A program made the translations under genes and the position numbers. Shown here in pieces: positions 21,672-29,434 of a DNA stretch of 32,271 nt; position 1 is the first letter of the stretch, and each line of letters opens with the position of its first letter. The DNA comes from Lachnospiraceae bacterium UBA3711 (GTDB lineage: Bacteria; Bacillota; Clostridia; Lachnospirales; Lachnospiraceae), in the NCBI GenBank assembly GCA_002371345.1, contig DFHY01000129.1, positions 1 to 32,271 of the forward strand, given 5' to 3'. The notes below the pieces were generated by a model. The model was not told where the DNA came from. It made no database searches and saw only the letters and a program-made list of their open reading frames with translations.

Positions 21672-22886
21672 TTAATATACTCTTGCATGGATCAGGTCTT
21701 CAGACAACTGTGTGACGTCATATGCCTTGCCATTCACCGTAACCTCACTGATCTCCTCTATGCTGCTGAACTGTTTCTCTTCATAGTAATTACGCTTGGG
21801 CAGGTCGGTTCCCTGTTCCAGAGCCATGATGATCCGGCTGAGTATCGGGGCATACAGCGGATTGCATTCCGTATCTACGGCAATCTTTCCGCTCAGCGTA
21901 TCCTCCAGCCCCTGCCTTGCCGCGTCGAAAGAGATCACAAGCACTTCACCGGCCGCAATATCCGCGCCGGCAGTCATGCCCGCGCTTTCCAGGGCTTCCA
22001 GGGCTCCATATGCCATGTTGTCATTCTCACAGTAGACCACCTGGATCGCGGAGCCATGCTCTTCGATCATGCTCTCCATGACCTCACGGCCTTTCGCCTG
22101 TACGAAATCACCGCATTCCACATCCAGCAGTTTCCAGTTGTCATGCTGCTTCACGGCATCCTCCAGCGCCTTGCTGCGGCCGATCTGGGCGGAAGCATCC
22201 AATGTGCCCTGCAGGTGAACGATGCCGATCTCACGGTCCTTCAGCTGCGGCTGGCTGTCCAGCCAGGCCGCCAGCCAGGCACAGGCCCTGTCGCCTTCCA
22301 GTCTGAAATCCGATCCGACCCAGACCGAATAGAGATCTTCATCTTCTACCCTGACCTCACGGTCCACAATAATCACGGGGATCTGTGCGTCTTTTGCTTC
22401 CTGCAGGGAGGATTCCCAGCCGGTTTCCGTCAGGGGATCCAGAATGATGTAATCCACATCCTGGCTGATGAACTCCCGGATGGCCTTGATCTGGTTCTCC
22501 TGCTTCTGCTGTCCGTTGCTGAAGATCAGATTATAGCCATTGTCCGAGGTGAAGACCTGCTCCATGGACGCGCTGCTTGCCAGCCTCCAGTCTGATTCCG
22601 CACCGATCTGTGAGAATCCGATCGTGAGCTGGTCTCCCTTATTGATCGCAACCGGCTCCTCTGTCAGATAAAACTCAGTGCGCGGTCTGCCCTGATATCC
22701 CTCCGATTCCGGCATGGAGGCAGAGTATCCGGATTGGGCGTATTCATTTGTGCCGGGCTGCGGCACGGAATTCCTGCCGCACCCGCAGGCAAGGAGCGCC
22801 GCTGCCGCCGCCAGGACTGCCGCACCGCTGTGCATTGCCCGCAGCCGGGGAGATCCCCCGGCCGATGCTATACAACTCAACTTCAT
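21672..22886 (-). CDS. second galactofuranose-type (YtfQ-like) binding lipoprotein
   Basis: A 404-residue periplasmic-binding-protein-type lipoprotein. The start at 22886 has GGAGAGTAGG before it; the frame is open further upstream, but inside the permease gene. The signal peptide ends in a lipobox-like A-L-L-A-C-G-C (C34), so the protein is probably membrane-anchored. A ~50-residue linker follows, then a type I binding domain: I-G-F-S-Q-I-G-A-E-S-D-W-R, N-G-Q-Q-K-Q-E-N-Q-I-K-A-I-R and I-I-L-D-P-L-T-E-T-G-W, close to E. coli YtfQ as I recall it. It is a paralogue of the binding protein at 26756-27763 and ends the operon. It may be a second import protein, or a sensor partner of the histidine kinase. 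Confidence 0.88.
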   Translation of the reverse strand: MKLSCIASAGGSPRLRAMHSGAAVLAAAAALLACGCGRNSVPQPGTNEYAQSGYSASMPESEGYQGRPRTEFYLTEEPVAINKGDQLTIGFSQIGAESDWRLASSASMEQVFTSDNGYNLIFSNGQQKQENQIKAIREFISQDVDYIILDPLTETGWESSLQEAKDAQIPVIIVDREVRVEDEDLYSVWVGSDFRLEGDRACAWLAAWLDSQPQLKDREIGIVHLQGTLDASAQIGRSKALEDAVKQHDNWKLLDVECGDFVQAKGREVMESMIEEHGSAIQVVYCENDNMAYGALEALESAGMTAGADIAAGEVLVISFDAARQGLEDTLSGKIAVDTECNPLYAPILSRIIMALEQGTDLPKRNYYEEKQFSSIEEISEVTVNGKAYDVTQLSEDLIHARVY

Positions 22887-22915
22887 CCTACTCTCCGAAC
22901 CGGTCTGTGATGCGT

Positions 22916-23938
22916 TTACTTTCTTCTGTTTCTCACTGCGGCAAATATACTCTGAATGACAATGAAGACAAACAGCAGGATAGCTGTCAGGATATTCGGC
23001 CATGAACTGGCGAGTTTTCCGTTCGTCTTGACAATGGATGAGATCGTTCCGTTGATCAGAACTCCGAAGAACGATCCAAATACATTGCCGACGCCGCCTG
23101 TCAGAAGCGTACCTCCGATAACCGCGGAGGAGATCGCGTCCATCTCAAGGCCCAGCGCCTGTGATACGGATCCTGCCATGGTGTTCAGGCAGTAGCAAAT
23201 ACCGCCGATGGAAGCCAGAACTGAGCACAGCATGTGCGCGCGCATCCGGATGGACTTGACGTTAAGTCCCATCATGGCTGCCGACTGTGCGTTGCCGCCT
23301 ACCGCATACAGGGAGCGGCCGAACTTGGTGTAGCGGAGCATCAGATAGACGATCACCAGCACCAGCAGCGCAACAACTACCGTGACGCGGATGTACGGTG
23401 TCATGTACATTCCCTTCTTGTTCGTATAGCCGCCGAAGGGAATATTGATCTTCATATTTGCCAGGTTGTAAAAGGTCTCGTTGATCTCCTTCGTGATCGA
23501 TACCTGGTCGGTACAGATCACAGCCGTCATGCCCCGGCAGAAGAACATGCCGGCCATAGTCACGATGAAGGGCTGGATGCCCAGATAGCCGATCATGAAT
23601 CCCTGGAACGTTCCGAATGCGATTCCTGTCAGAAGGACCAGCAGCATCATGGGAACCGCGCCGATGCCGCTGCGCATTCCGACCGCAAGCATCATGCAGT
23701 CCATCGCGATCAGGGCGCCGACCGAGATATCGATGCCGGCGGTCAGCATGACCACTGTGAGGCCACAGGCAACACAGATCAGGCCTGCATTGGTGATCAG
23801 GATATTCAGGAAGGTCTGCAGATGGGTGAATCCATTGCTTCCGTAAGCAATGCATCCGCCCGCGTACAGAACGATAAACAGACCGATCGTGATTAACAGA
23901 AGGATCGTATGTCCATTTAAACCGTTTCTCTTCTTCAT
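22916..23938 (-). CDS. sugar ABC transporter permease (RbsC/YjfF-like)
   Basis: A 340-residue permease of the branched (ribose/galactofuranose) type with about nine hydrophobic segments. The conserved D-I-S-V-G-A-L stretch after the third helix and the A-L-G-L-E-M-D-A-I-S-S-A-V-I-G-G-T-x-L-x-G-G-x-G block are visible. It overlaps the preceding permease by 4 bases and is followed 29 bases later by the lipoprotein gene. Together with the permease at 23935-25023 it would form the heterodimeric pore, as YtfT and YjfF do in E. coli. Confidence 0.92.
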   Translation of the reverse strand: MKKRNGLNGHTILLLITIGLFIVLYAGGCIAYGSNGFTHLQTFLNILITNAGLICVACGLTVVMLTAGIDISVGALIAMDCMMLAVGMRSGIGAVPMMLLVLLTGIAFGTFQGFMIGYLGIQPFIVTMAGMFFCRGMTAVICTDQVSITKEINETFYNLANMKINIPFGGYTNKKGMYMTPYIRVTVVVALLVLVIVYLMLRYTKFGRSLYAVGGNAQSAAMMGLNVKSIRMRAHMLCSVLASIGGICYCLNTMAGSVSQALGLEMDAISSAVIGGTLLTGGVGNVFGSFFGVLINGTISSIVKTNGKLASSWPNILTAILLFVFIVIQSIFAAVRNRRK

Positions 23939-25023
23939 ACGGCGCCTCCTTCCTTTGCTGTCCTCGCAAGTCTTCTCTTCTTCATGTAAGACTTGACCGG
24001 CTCAGACTGCATGGCAACGATCAGGATGACGATAACTGCCTTGAATACCGGTGCCTGGGTGGTAGAAACGCCCAGTGCGTACAGGGTCGTGGTGATCGCC
24101 TGGATCGTGTACGCTCCGATGATGGATCCGGCCAGATTGAAACGGCCGCCTCCCAGGCTGTTTCCGCCAAGAGCTACTGCCAGGATGGCATCCATCTCCA
24201 GATACAGGCCGATATTATTCGAGTCTGCCGATGTGATCCTGGAAGACGCGACAATACCTGCAATGCCTGCGAACAGTCCGCATATAACATAGGTGATGAA
24301 TATGATCCGCCTGGAATTCAGGCCGGAGATACGGCTTGCGCGCGGATTGATGCCGACCGACTGAATATACATTCCCAGCGCTGACTTGCGCAGCAGGAGC
24401 GACATGACAACGATGCAGACCGCCGTGATCACGATCGGCGTCGGGATCGGCCCGAGGAAGCTTCCGAAGAATGCAAAGGAACCGTTGCGTATATAGACGA
24501 TCAGGTCGTTACACAGAAGCAGACCGATGGCTCTGGCAGCCGAATACAGGATCAGTGTCGCTACCATAGGCTGGATGCCGAAGTAGGCAACCAGAGTCCC
24601 GTTAAATGTTCCGCAGAGCGCGCCCATCAGGATGCCGCCCAGCACACCGACGATCAGCGGCACGGCCAGCGTACTCGTCGAAGAGACGCCATATCCTGCC
24701 AGAAGCATGCAGCAGAAGCTTGCGCACAGGCTCATCACGGATCCGACAGAGATGTCAGTACCGGCTGAGGAAGATACGACCAGCGTCATGCCAATGGCCA
24801 GAATCGCTGCTTCACTGCCGCGGTTCAGGACATCAATGATACGTCCGTACAGGACATTTCCGTTGGACGTGGTGTGCTGCAGTGTAACCATGAAGAAGTT
24901 GAACGGATTGTTGCCCGATACAATATCAAACACGATGTTCACTGCCATGACGAGAAGCAGTGACACGATGGGGAGAAGCAGGCCGCTGTCAGCCAGCCGT
25001 CTCCAGAGGGATTTCTTAGTCAT
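23935..25023 (-). CDS. sugar ABC transporter permease (RbsC/YtfT-like)
   Basis: A 362-residue partner permease of the same type. It shows G-T-D-I-S-V-G-S-V-M-S-L and L-E-M-D-A-I-L-A-V-A-L-G-G-N-S-L-G-G-G-R-F. The ATG at 25023 is preferred over a GTG 12 bases upstream, because GGGAGG lies about 11 bases before the ATG but touches the GTG. The start overlaps the ATPase stop by 8 bases, so it is coupled. Confidence 0.9.
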   Translation of the reverse strand: MTKKSLWRRLADSGLLLPIVSLLLVMAVNIVFDIVSGNNPFNFFMVTLQHTTSNGNVLYGRIIDVLNRGSEAAILAIGMTLVVSSSAGTDISVGSVMSLCASFCCMLLAGYGVSSTSTLAVPLIVGVLGGILMGALCGTFNGTLVAYFGIQPMVATLILYSAARAIGLLLCNDLIVYIRNGSFAFFGSFLGPIPTPIVITAVCIVVMSLLLRKSALGMYIQSVGINPRASRISGLNSRRIIFITYVICGLFAGIAGIVASSRITSADSNNIGLYLEMDAILAVALGGNSLGGGRFNLAGSIIGAYTIQAITTTLYALGVSTTQAPVFKAVIVILIVAMQSEPVKSYMKKRRLARTAKEGGAV

Positions 25024-26539
25024 TGTTCTGCTCACCTCCCGCGATCGCCTTCATAACACTCTCCTGTGTCAGATCGTGATCCAGTTCATCGACCTTCTCT
25101 CCGTCGCGCATGATCGCCATGCGGCTGCAGGTACGAAGCATCTCTGATATCTCAGATGAAATGAACAGAATACTCTTGCCTTCCGCCGCCAGCTTCAGGA
25201 TCAGTTTCTGAATCTCCGCCTTGGTTCCTACGTCGATACCGCGGGTGGGCTCGTCCAGGATCAGGAAGTCAGGCTGTGTGATCAGCCATCTTCCGAGAAT
25301 GACCTTCTGCTGGTTGCCGCCGGAGAGCTGTTTGATCAGCGTCTCCTTGCCTGCCGTCTTAACCTGGAGGAGTTTGATATACTCATCCACCAATTCTTCC
25401 TGCTTTGCTCTGGAGAGAGGCTTGAACATTCCCTGCTTTGCCTGCAGGGCAAGGATCATGTTCTCACGGACCGACAGGTCGCCGATGATCCCCTCTGCCT
25501 TACGGTCGTCAGGAAGCATGCCCATGCCAAGATGCATTGCGTCGATGGGCTGATTGATCTTCGCCGTCTTGCCGTCGACCTGAAGCGTTCCGGTGCTGGC
25601 CTTGTCCGCGCCGTAGATCGCCCTTGCGAGTTCCGAGCGTCCCGAACCCAGAAGGCCGGCCACTCCGACCACTTCGCCCTTGTGGATATCAAGATCAAAG
25701 GGCTTCACCGTTCCCGTATGGCTCAGTCCCCTGGCGCTGATCTCCAGTTCCTTCGAGGCTGCATTGTCAGTATGATCCTTGCCGATCTCTTCCAGATCAT
25801 CCAGATTCTTGCCCATCATCGCCGCAACCAGTTTGACACGCGGCAGCTCCGCGATGGGGTACTCACCCACAAAATGTCCGTCCCGAAGTACGGTGATGCG
25901 GTCGCATACGGTATATACCTGCTCCAGGAAATGGGTGACAAAGATAATTCCGACGCCCTGGTCCCTGAGCCTTCGCATCAGCACAAACAGCTTCTCGACC
26001 TCTTCGTCATCAAGAGATGAAGTCGGCTCATCCAGGATCAGTACCTTACAGTCCATATCTACGGCTCTTGCGATCGCTACCATCTGCTGGATCGCGAGAG
26101 AATAATTTTCCAGATTCTGTGTTACATCTACCGAGATCCCGAGATCGTCCATGATCTTCTGGGAACGCTTGTTGTAGGCTTTCCTGTCAATGGTATGAAA
26201 AGCCGTCATCGGCTCTCTTCCGATAAACAAATTCTCCGCAACCGAGAGGTTCGGGCAGAGATTGACCTCCTGATACACAGTCGATATGCCGACGCTCTGT
26301 GCGTCTCTTGTGGAATGGTTTTTCACGGGTCCGTCGATCCCTGCGATGTGTATCTCTCCCGCTTCAAAGTCGTTGATACCGGTCAGGCATTTGATCAGAG
26401 TCGACTTGCCTGCTCCGTTTTCACCCATCAGCGCATGGATCTCTCCCCGGCGGAGCGTAAAGTCAACGTTCTCCAGGGCCCTCACTCCGGGAAATGTCAT
26501 GGTGATGCCTCTGGCAGTCAGTACAACATTTTCCTCCAT
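25016..26539 (-). CDS. sugar ABC transporter ATPase, two ABC domains (RbsA/YtfR-like)
   Basis: A 507-residue fused ATPase that drives the importer. The first domain has Walker A G-E-N-G-A-G-K-S-T (39-47) and Walker B V-L-I-L-D-E-P-T-S-S-L-D. The second has a degenerate Walker A (G-L-L-G-S-G-R-S-E), a good signature L-S-G-G-N-Q-Q-K-V and Walker B F-L-I-L-D-E-P-T-R-G-I-D. This asymmetry is normal for the RbsA family. The frame is open upstream, but the ATG at 26539 has AAGGAG before it and gives the expected N-terminus. A 216-base gap with two stem-loops separates it from the binding-protein gene. Confidence 0.93.
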   Translation of the reverse strand: MEENVVLTARGITMTFPGVRALENVDFTLRRGEIHALMGENGAGKSTLIKCLTGINDFEAGEIHIAGIDGPVKNHSTRDAQSVGISTVYQEVNLCPNLSVAENLFIGREPMTAFHTIDRKAYNKRSQKIMDDLGISVDVTQNLENYSLAIQQMVAIARAVDMDCKVLILDEPTSSLDDEEVEKLFVLMRRLRDQGVGIIFVTHFLEQVYTVCDRITVLRDGHFVGEYPIAELPRVKLVAAMMGKNLDDLEEIGKDHTDNAASKELEISARGLSHTGTVKPFDLDIHKGEVVGVAGLLGSGRSELARAIYGADKASTGTLQVDGKTAKINQPIDAMHLGMGMLPDDRKAEGIIGDLSVRENMILALQAKQGMFKPLSRAKQEELVDEYIKLLQVKTAGKETLIKQLSGGNQQKVILGRWLITQPDFLILDEPTRGIDVGTKAEIQKLILKLAAEGKSILFISSEISEMLRTCSRMAIMRDGEKVDELDHDLTQESVMKAIAGGEQNND

Positions 26540-26613
26540 ACATCTGCTCCTTTCCAGATTCTCATACATCCCTTCATGGCGTCTTCCGGCTGCCATCCTG
26601 TAAACAGAAATCA

Positions 26614-26664
26614 GGGGGACGGCCCTTCTGTGTTGACTCATGAAACACAAAAGAACCGTCCCCC
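26614..26664. repeat. GGGGGACGG-type palindromic repeat
   Basis: Two 21-base arms (26614-26634 and 26644-26664) that pair with three mismatches, all G-U-compatible in one RNA strand, around a 9-base loop. The GGGGACGG-tt-CTTTTGTGT motif is one I recognise as a widespread short intergenic palindrome in many bacterial genomes. Here it lies between the binding-protein and ATPase genes, where it can fold in the mRNA. Confidence 0.75.
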
Positions 26665-26687
26665 GTGTCCTGTCCTATTCAGCACCT

Positions 26688-26711
26688 CGTCCAGACCAGA
26701 TGGTCCGGACG
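26688..26711. repeat. second intercistronic stem-loop
   Basis: Arms at 26688-26697 and 26702-26711, 9 of 10 paired, around AGAT. It lies 45 bases after the stop of the binding-protein gene. There is no T run, so it is more likely an mRNA-stabilising or attenuating hairpin than a full terminator. Confidence 0.6.
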
Positions 26712-26755
26712 GGGGGAACTGTTCGTTTCGGTTCACAAAAGAACTTCAGTCTGAA

Positions 26756-27763
26756 TTAATACTGAGCTTCAATGACATCGTCAGTTACAACGGTCATCTC
26801 CTGCGGCTCGCCGTCGACCTCGAAATCAACAACAGCGTCGTCCAGCGCATACCAGTGCTCAACCATGTAAACTTCCTTCTCAGGCTCTTCTCCAGCCTCA
26901 AGCTGCTGGATAACTTCCTCTACGAACGGAGCCGCAAGCGGGTTGCACTCGAAGTCAGCTGTGATCTTCTCAGCCTTGACATCTTCCAGGCCGGCTGTGC
27001 AGGCGTCGAAGGAGATGAGGATGACATCGCCGTTCGGGCCATAGGAAACACCAGCGTTGTCCATAGCGGTCATAGCGCCGAATGCTTCGTTATCATTCTG
27101 GCAGACAACAACATTGAACTGTCCTTCATAGGACTTGCAGTAAGACTCCATGACTTCCTGGCCGCCGGCCTCGGTGAAGTCACCGGTCTGCTCGTCAAGG
27201 ATATTCCAGCCATTGGCCTCAGCAACCTCAGCAAAACCGTCTGAACGGCCGATCTGAGCGGATGCGCCGGTGGAACCGGAGATAACCAGGGCGTTGATCT
27301 CATCGATGCCCTTCTTCTCAGCATAAGCCTTCAGCCATTCGCCGGCCGCAAGACCTTCTGTCTTGAAGTTGGAGCCTACCCATGATACATACTTGTCGGA
27401 GTCATCGATGGTACGGTCGATTACGATAACCGGAATGCCGGCTTCTTCGCACTCGGTAAGAACGGTATCCCAACCGGTAGCAATGATCGGGTCGATGATG
27501 ATGTAGTCAACTTCCTGCTCGATGAAGGAGCGGACTGCTTCCTTCTGCGCGGCTTCGTCATTGTCACAGTCAACAAAGCTCAGATTGTAGCCGTTCTCCT
27601 CAGAGAAGACATCCTGGCATGACTTGGTGGAGGCGGTACGCCAGTCAGACTCATGTCCAACCTGTGCAAATCCGACGTTGATCAGCTCATCAGCTGAAGC
27701 GGTCATACAACCTGCAAACATTGCACCGGCTACTGCGAACGTTAATACTAAACCTTTCCTCAT
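26756..27763 (-). CDS. galactofuranose-type (YtfQ-like) sugar-binding protein
   Basis: A 335-residue binding protein, the first gene of the importer. From the chosen start it has a signal peptide (M-R-K-G-L-V-L-T-F-A-V-A-G-A-M-F-A-G-C, then T-A-S-A before D-E-L); either the cysteine (C19) or the later A-S-A may be used for cleavage. The mature part has V-G-F-A-Q-V-G-H-E-S-D-W-R-T-A-S and I-I-I-D-P-I-I-A-T-G-W-D, as in YtfQ. The frame is open 72 codons upstream, but GGAGGATCTT before the ATG at 27763 settles the start. The upstream region carries three direct repeats that probably bind the YesN-like regulator. Confidence 0.9.
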   Translation of the reverse strand: MRKGLVLTFAVAGAMFAGCMTASADELINVGFAQVGHESDWRTASTKSCQDVFSEENGYNLSFVDCDNDEAAQKEAVRSFIEQEVDYIIIDPIIATGWDTVLTECEEAGIPVIVIDRTIDDSDKYVSWVGSNFKTEGLAAGEWLKAYAEKKGIDEINALVISGSTGASAQIGRSDGFAEVAEANGWNILDEQTGDFTEAGGQEVMESYCKSYEGQFNVVVCQNDNEAFGAMTAMDNAGVSYGPNGDVILISFDACTAGLEDVKAEKITADFECNPLAAPFVEEVIQQLEAGEEPEKEVYMVEHWYALDDAVVDFEVDGEPQEMTVVTDDVIEAQY

Positions 27764-27826
27764 AAGATCCTCCTTTTTTCTTCCGGCGGTCGGTCTTCCC
27801 CGCCGCTTCCTATAGTTGGTAACCAC

Positions 27827-27832
27827 ATTGTA
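27827..27832 (-). promoter_or_regulatory. possible -10 box of the Ytf-like operon
   Basis: TACAAT on the minus strand (27832-27827), with no acceptable -35 at 16-18 bases. This fits an activator-dependent promoter, given the repeats 40-90 bases upstream. Confidence 0.4.
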
Positions 27833-27870
27833 GGTCCGCTTTCGCGGGGCAGCCATGGAATCATTTCCCG

Positions 27871-27924
27871 AAAAAGTTCGATTTTGATAAAAAAGTTTGT
27901 TTTCATCCAGAAAAAGTTGATTTT
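27871..27924 (-). promoter_or_regulatory. three direct repeats, likely AraC-type activator sites
   Basis: Plus-strand copies aaaaagttcgatttt (27871-27885), aaaaagtttgtttt (27890-27903) and aaaaagttgatttt (27911-27924), spaced 19 and 21 bases, about two helical turns. The distal copy reaches the stop codon of the histidine kinase gene. Direct repeats at this spacing upstream of a promoter with a poor -35 are what an AraC-type response regulator would use, and such a gene lies just upstream. Confidence 0.65.
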
Positions 27925-29408
27925 CATTCACCCGGGGTGTGAACCGTGATGGTCGTCCCCTCCCCGTAAGTGCTCTCAATGTCCAGTCCGTACCGGTCTC
28001 CGAAGTTCAGCTTGAGACGCTGTACCACATTGGCAACCCCGAAGCCGTTGTTGTCGGAGGATGTCTTCTGCTTTCCGTCCGCAAGGGCCTGAAGGTGCTC
28101 CAGTTCTTCCGGTTTCATACCGATTCCGTTGTCGGAGACCATGATTAAGGCATCCTCGCCGTCTCTTCTGGCTGTGATGCGGATCTCCCCCATCCCGCGC
28201 TTATTCTTGATTCCGTGGTACAGCGCATTTTCCACAAGTGGCTGAAGCGTCATCTTGATGACCGGGACCTGCCGGACTTCTTCCGGAAGTTCGATCCGGT
28301 AGGACAGGATGTCCCGGTAACGGAACTGCTGGATCTGTAAGTAGGCCTCCACGTGGGAGATCTCCTCGCTGAGGGTGATGATATCCCTGCCGCCGGACAG
28401 AGTCGTGCGGAAGAACTGCGACAGGGACATGACGATGGATACGACATCCTCCTTGCGGTCCGCCTCAGTCAGCCAGATGATATTGTCCAGTGTGTTGTAC
28501 AGGAAATGCGGGTTGATCTGGGCCTGGAGCAGTTTCAGTTCCATGTTCCGGTTGTATATCTGCTCGGTCTGGATGTCTTCGATGAGAACTGTGATCTGCT
28601 CTGCCATATGGTTAAAGCTGTCTCCCAGAAGGGCAAGCTCATTTTTTGCCGCGATATGAACTCTGGTCTCGAAATGGCCCTGTCCGATCTTCTCCGCAGC
28701 GTCACACAAGGCCCTGATCGGGTGGGTGATGCTTCTTGTGATCATCATCGCCATCAGGCTTACCACTGCAATGATCAGCAGCAGGAAGATCACGGCGGTA
28801 CGGATCAGATGGTTTCTTGATGCGGCCATCTCCTGCCGGACCTGTTCCATGCCTACGGTCTCATAGGACAGATACTCTGCGATACGCTCCTGGATCAGTT
28901 CGGTAATGATCCGTATATCGGTATCCAGCTTCACCATATTCTGCTCGTAGCTGCCGGTCACCTTGACCTGGCTGTCGATCTCCGTAACGTGTTTGCGAAG
29001 AGTCTCCAGCAGCTTCAGGATATGCCCGCTGACCTGCGAGGCCTGTGGGGAAGTCGAAGTGATCTCCAGCCGGCTGAAGCTGTCATAGGCTTCATCGATC
29101 ATGCGGTCCGGATTCTTCACCCCGATGACGTCCTCGACCTCCTCCTTGCTCAGCGATCTTGCGACCATCTGGTACATAACAGAGTCCATATCCTCCTTGA
29201 AGCGGATATTGTACACGTTGACGAGCGTGACGTTCTGCACGATCCCGTCATAGGAGTTGCCATACCGGTCGAACATGACCAGCAGGAACAGAATGACCGC
29301 CACAAAGGGAACGATGATCACGCCGCTGATGATCGACAGCTTCCGCTGCAGATCCATGTTCTCGATCCTCTGGTTGATGTTCGATAAACCTCTTCGTACC
29401 ATCCTCAT
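27924..29408 (-). CDS. sensor histidine kinase, YesM-like
   Basis: A 494-residue membrane kinase. The first membrane helix is at ~26-47, an extracytoplasmic segment of ~155 residues follows (48-203), then the second helix (204-226), HAMP (~227-280) and the kinase core. The phosphoacceptor is H301 in Q-I-N-P-H-F-L-Y-N-T-L. The ATP site has the N box L-Q-P-L-V-E-N-A-L-Y-H-G (388-399), G1 D-N-G-I-G (426-430) and G2 G-F-G-V-A-N-V (455-461). GGAGAAG lies before the ATG. It is 26 bases after the response regulator gene and upstream of the sugar importer, which it very probably controls. The stimulus may reach it through a binding protein. Confidence 0.95.
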   Translation of the reverse strand: MRMVRRGLSNINQRIENMDLQRKLSIISGVIIVPFVAVILFLLVMFDRYGNSYDGIVQNVTLVNVYNIRFKEDMDSVMYQMVARSLSKEEVEDVIGVKNPDRMIDEAYDSFSRLEITSTSPQASQVSGHILKLLETLRKHVTEIDSQVKVTGSYEQNMVKLDTDIRIITELIQERIAEYLSYETVGMEQVRQEMAASRNHLIRTAVIFLLLIIAVVSLMAMMITRSITHPIRALCDAAEKIGQGHFETRVHIAAKNELALLGDSFNHMAEQITVLIEDIQTEQIYNRNMELKLLQAQINPHFLYNTLDNIIWLTEADRKEDVVSIVMSLSQFFRTTLSGGRDIITLSEEISHVEAYLQIQQFRYRDILSYRIELPEEVRQVPVIKMTLQPLVENALYHGIKNKRGMGEIRITARRDGEDALIMVSDNGIGMKPEELEHLQALADGKQKTSSDNNGFGVANVVQRLKLNFGDRYGLDIESTYGEGTTITVHTPGE

Positions 29409-29434
29409 TTCTTCTCCGATTCCTGCCCGGCCGC

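Noticed and set aside
22887..23003. 39-codon N-terminal extension of the second binding lipoprotein
   Set aside because: It lies mostly inside the permease gene and would place the lipobox signal internally; a good ribosome binding site precedes 22886.
27764..27979. 72-codon N-terminal extension of the YtfQ-like binding protein
   Set aside because: It would bury the signal peptide and cover the promoter and regulator repeats. The GGAGG before the ATG at 27763 decides the start.
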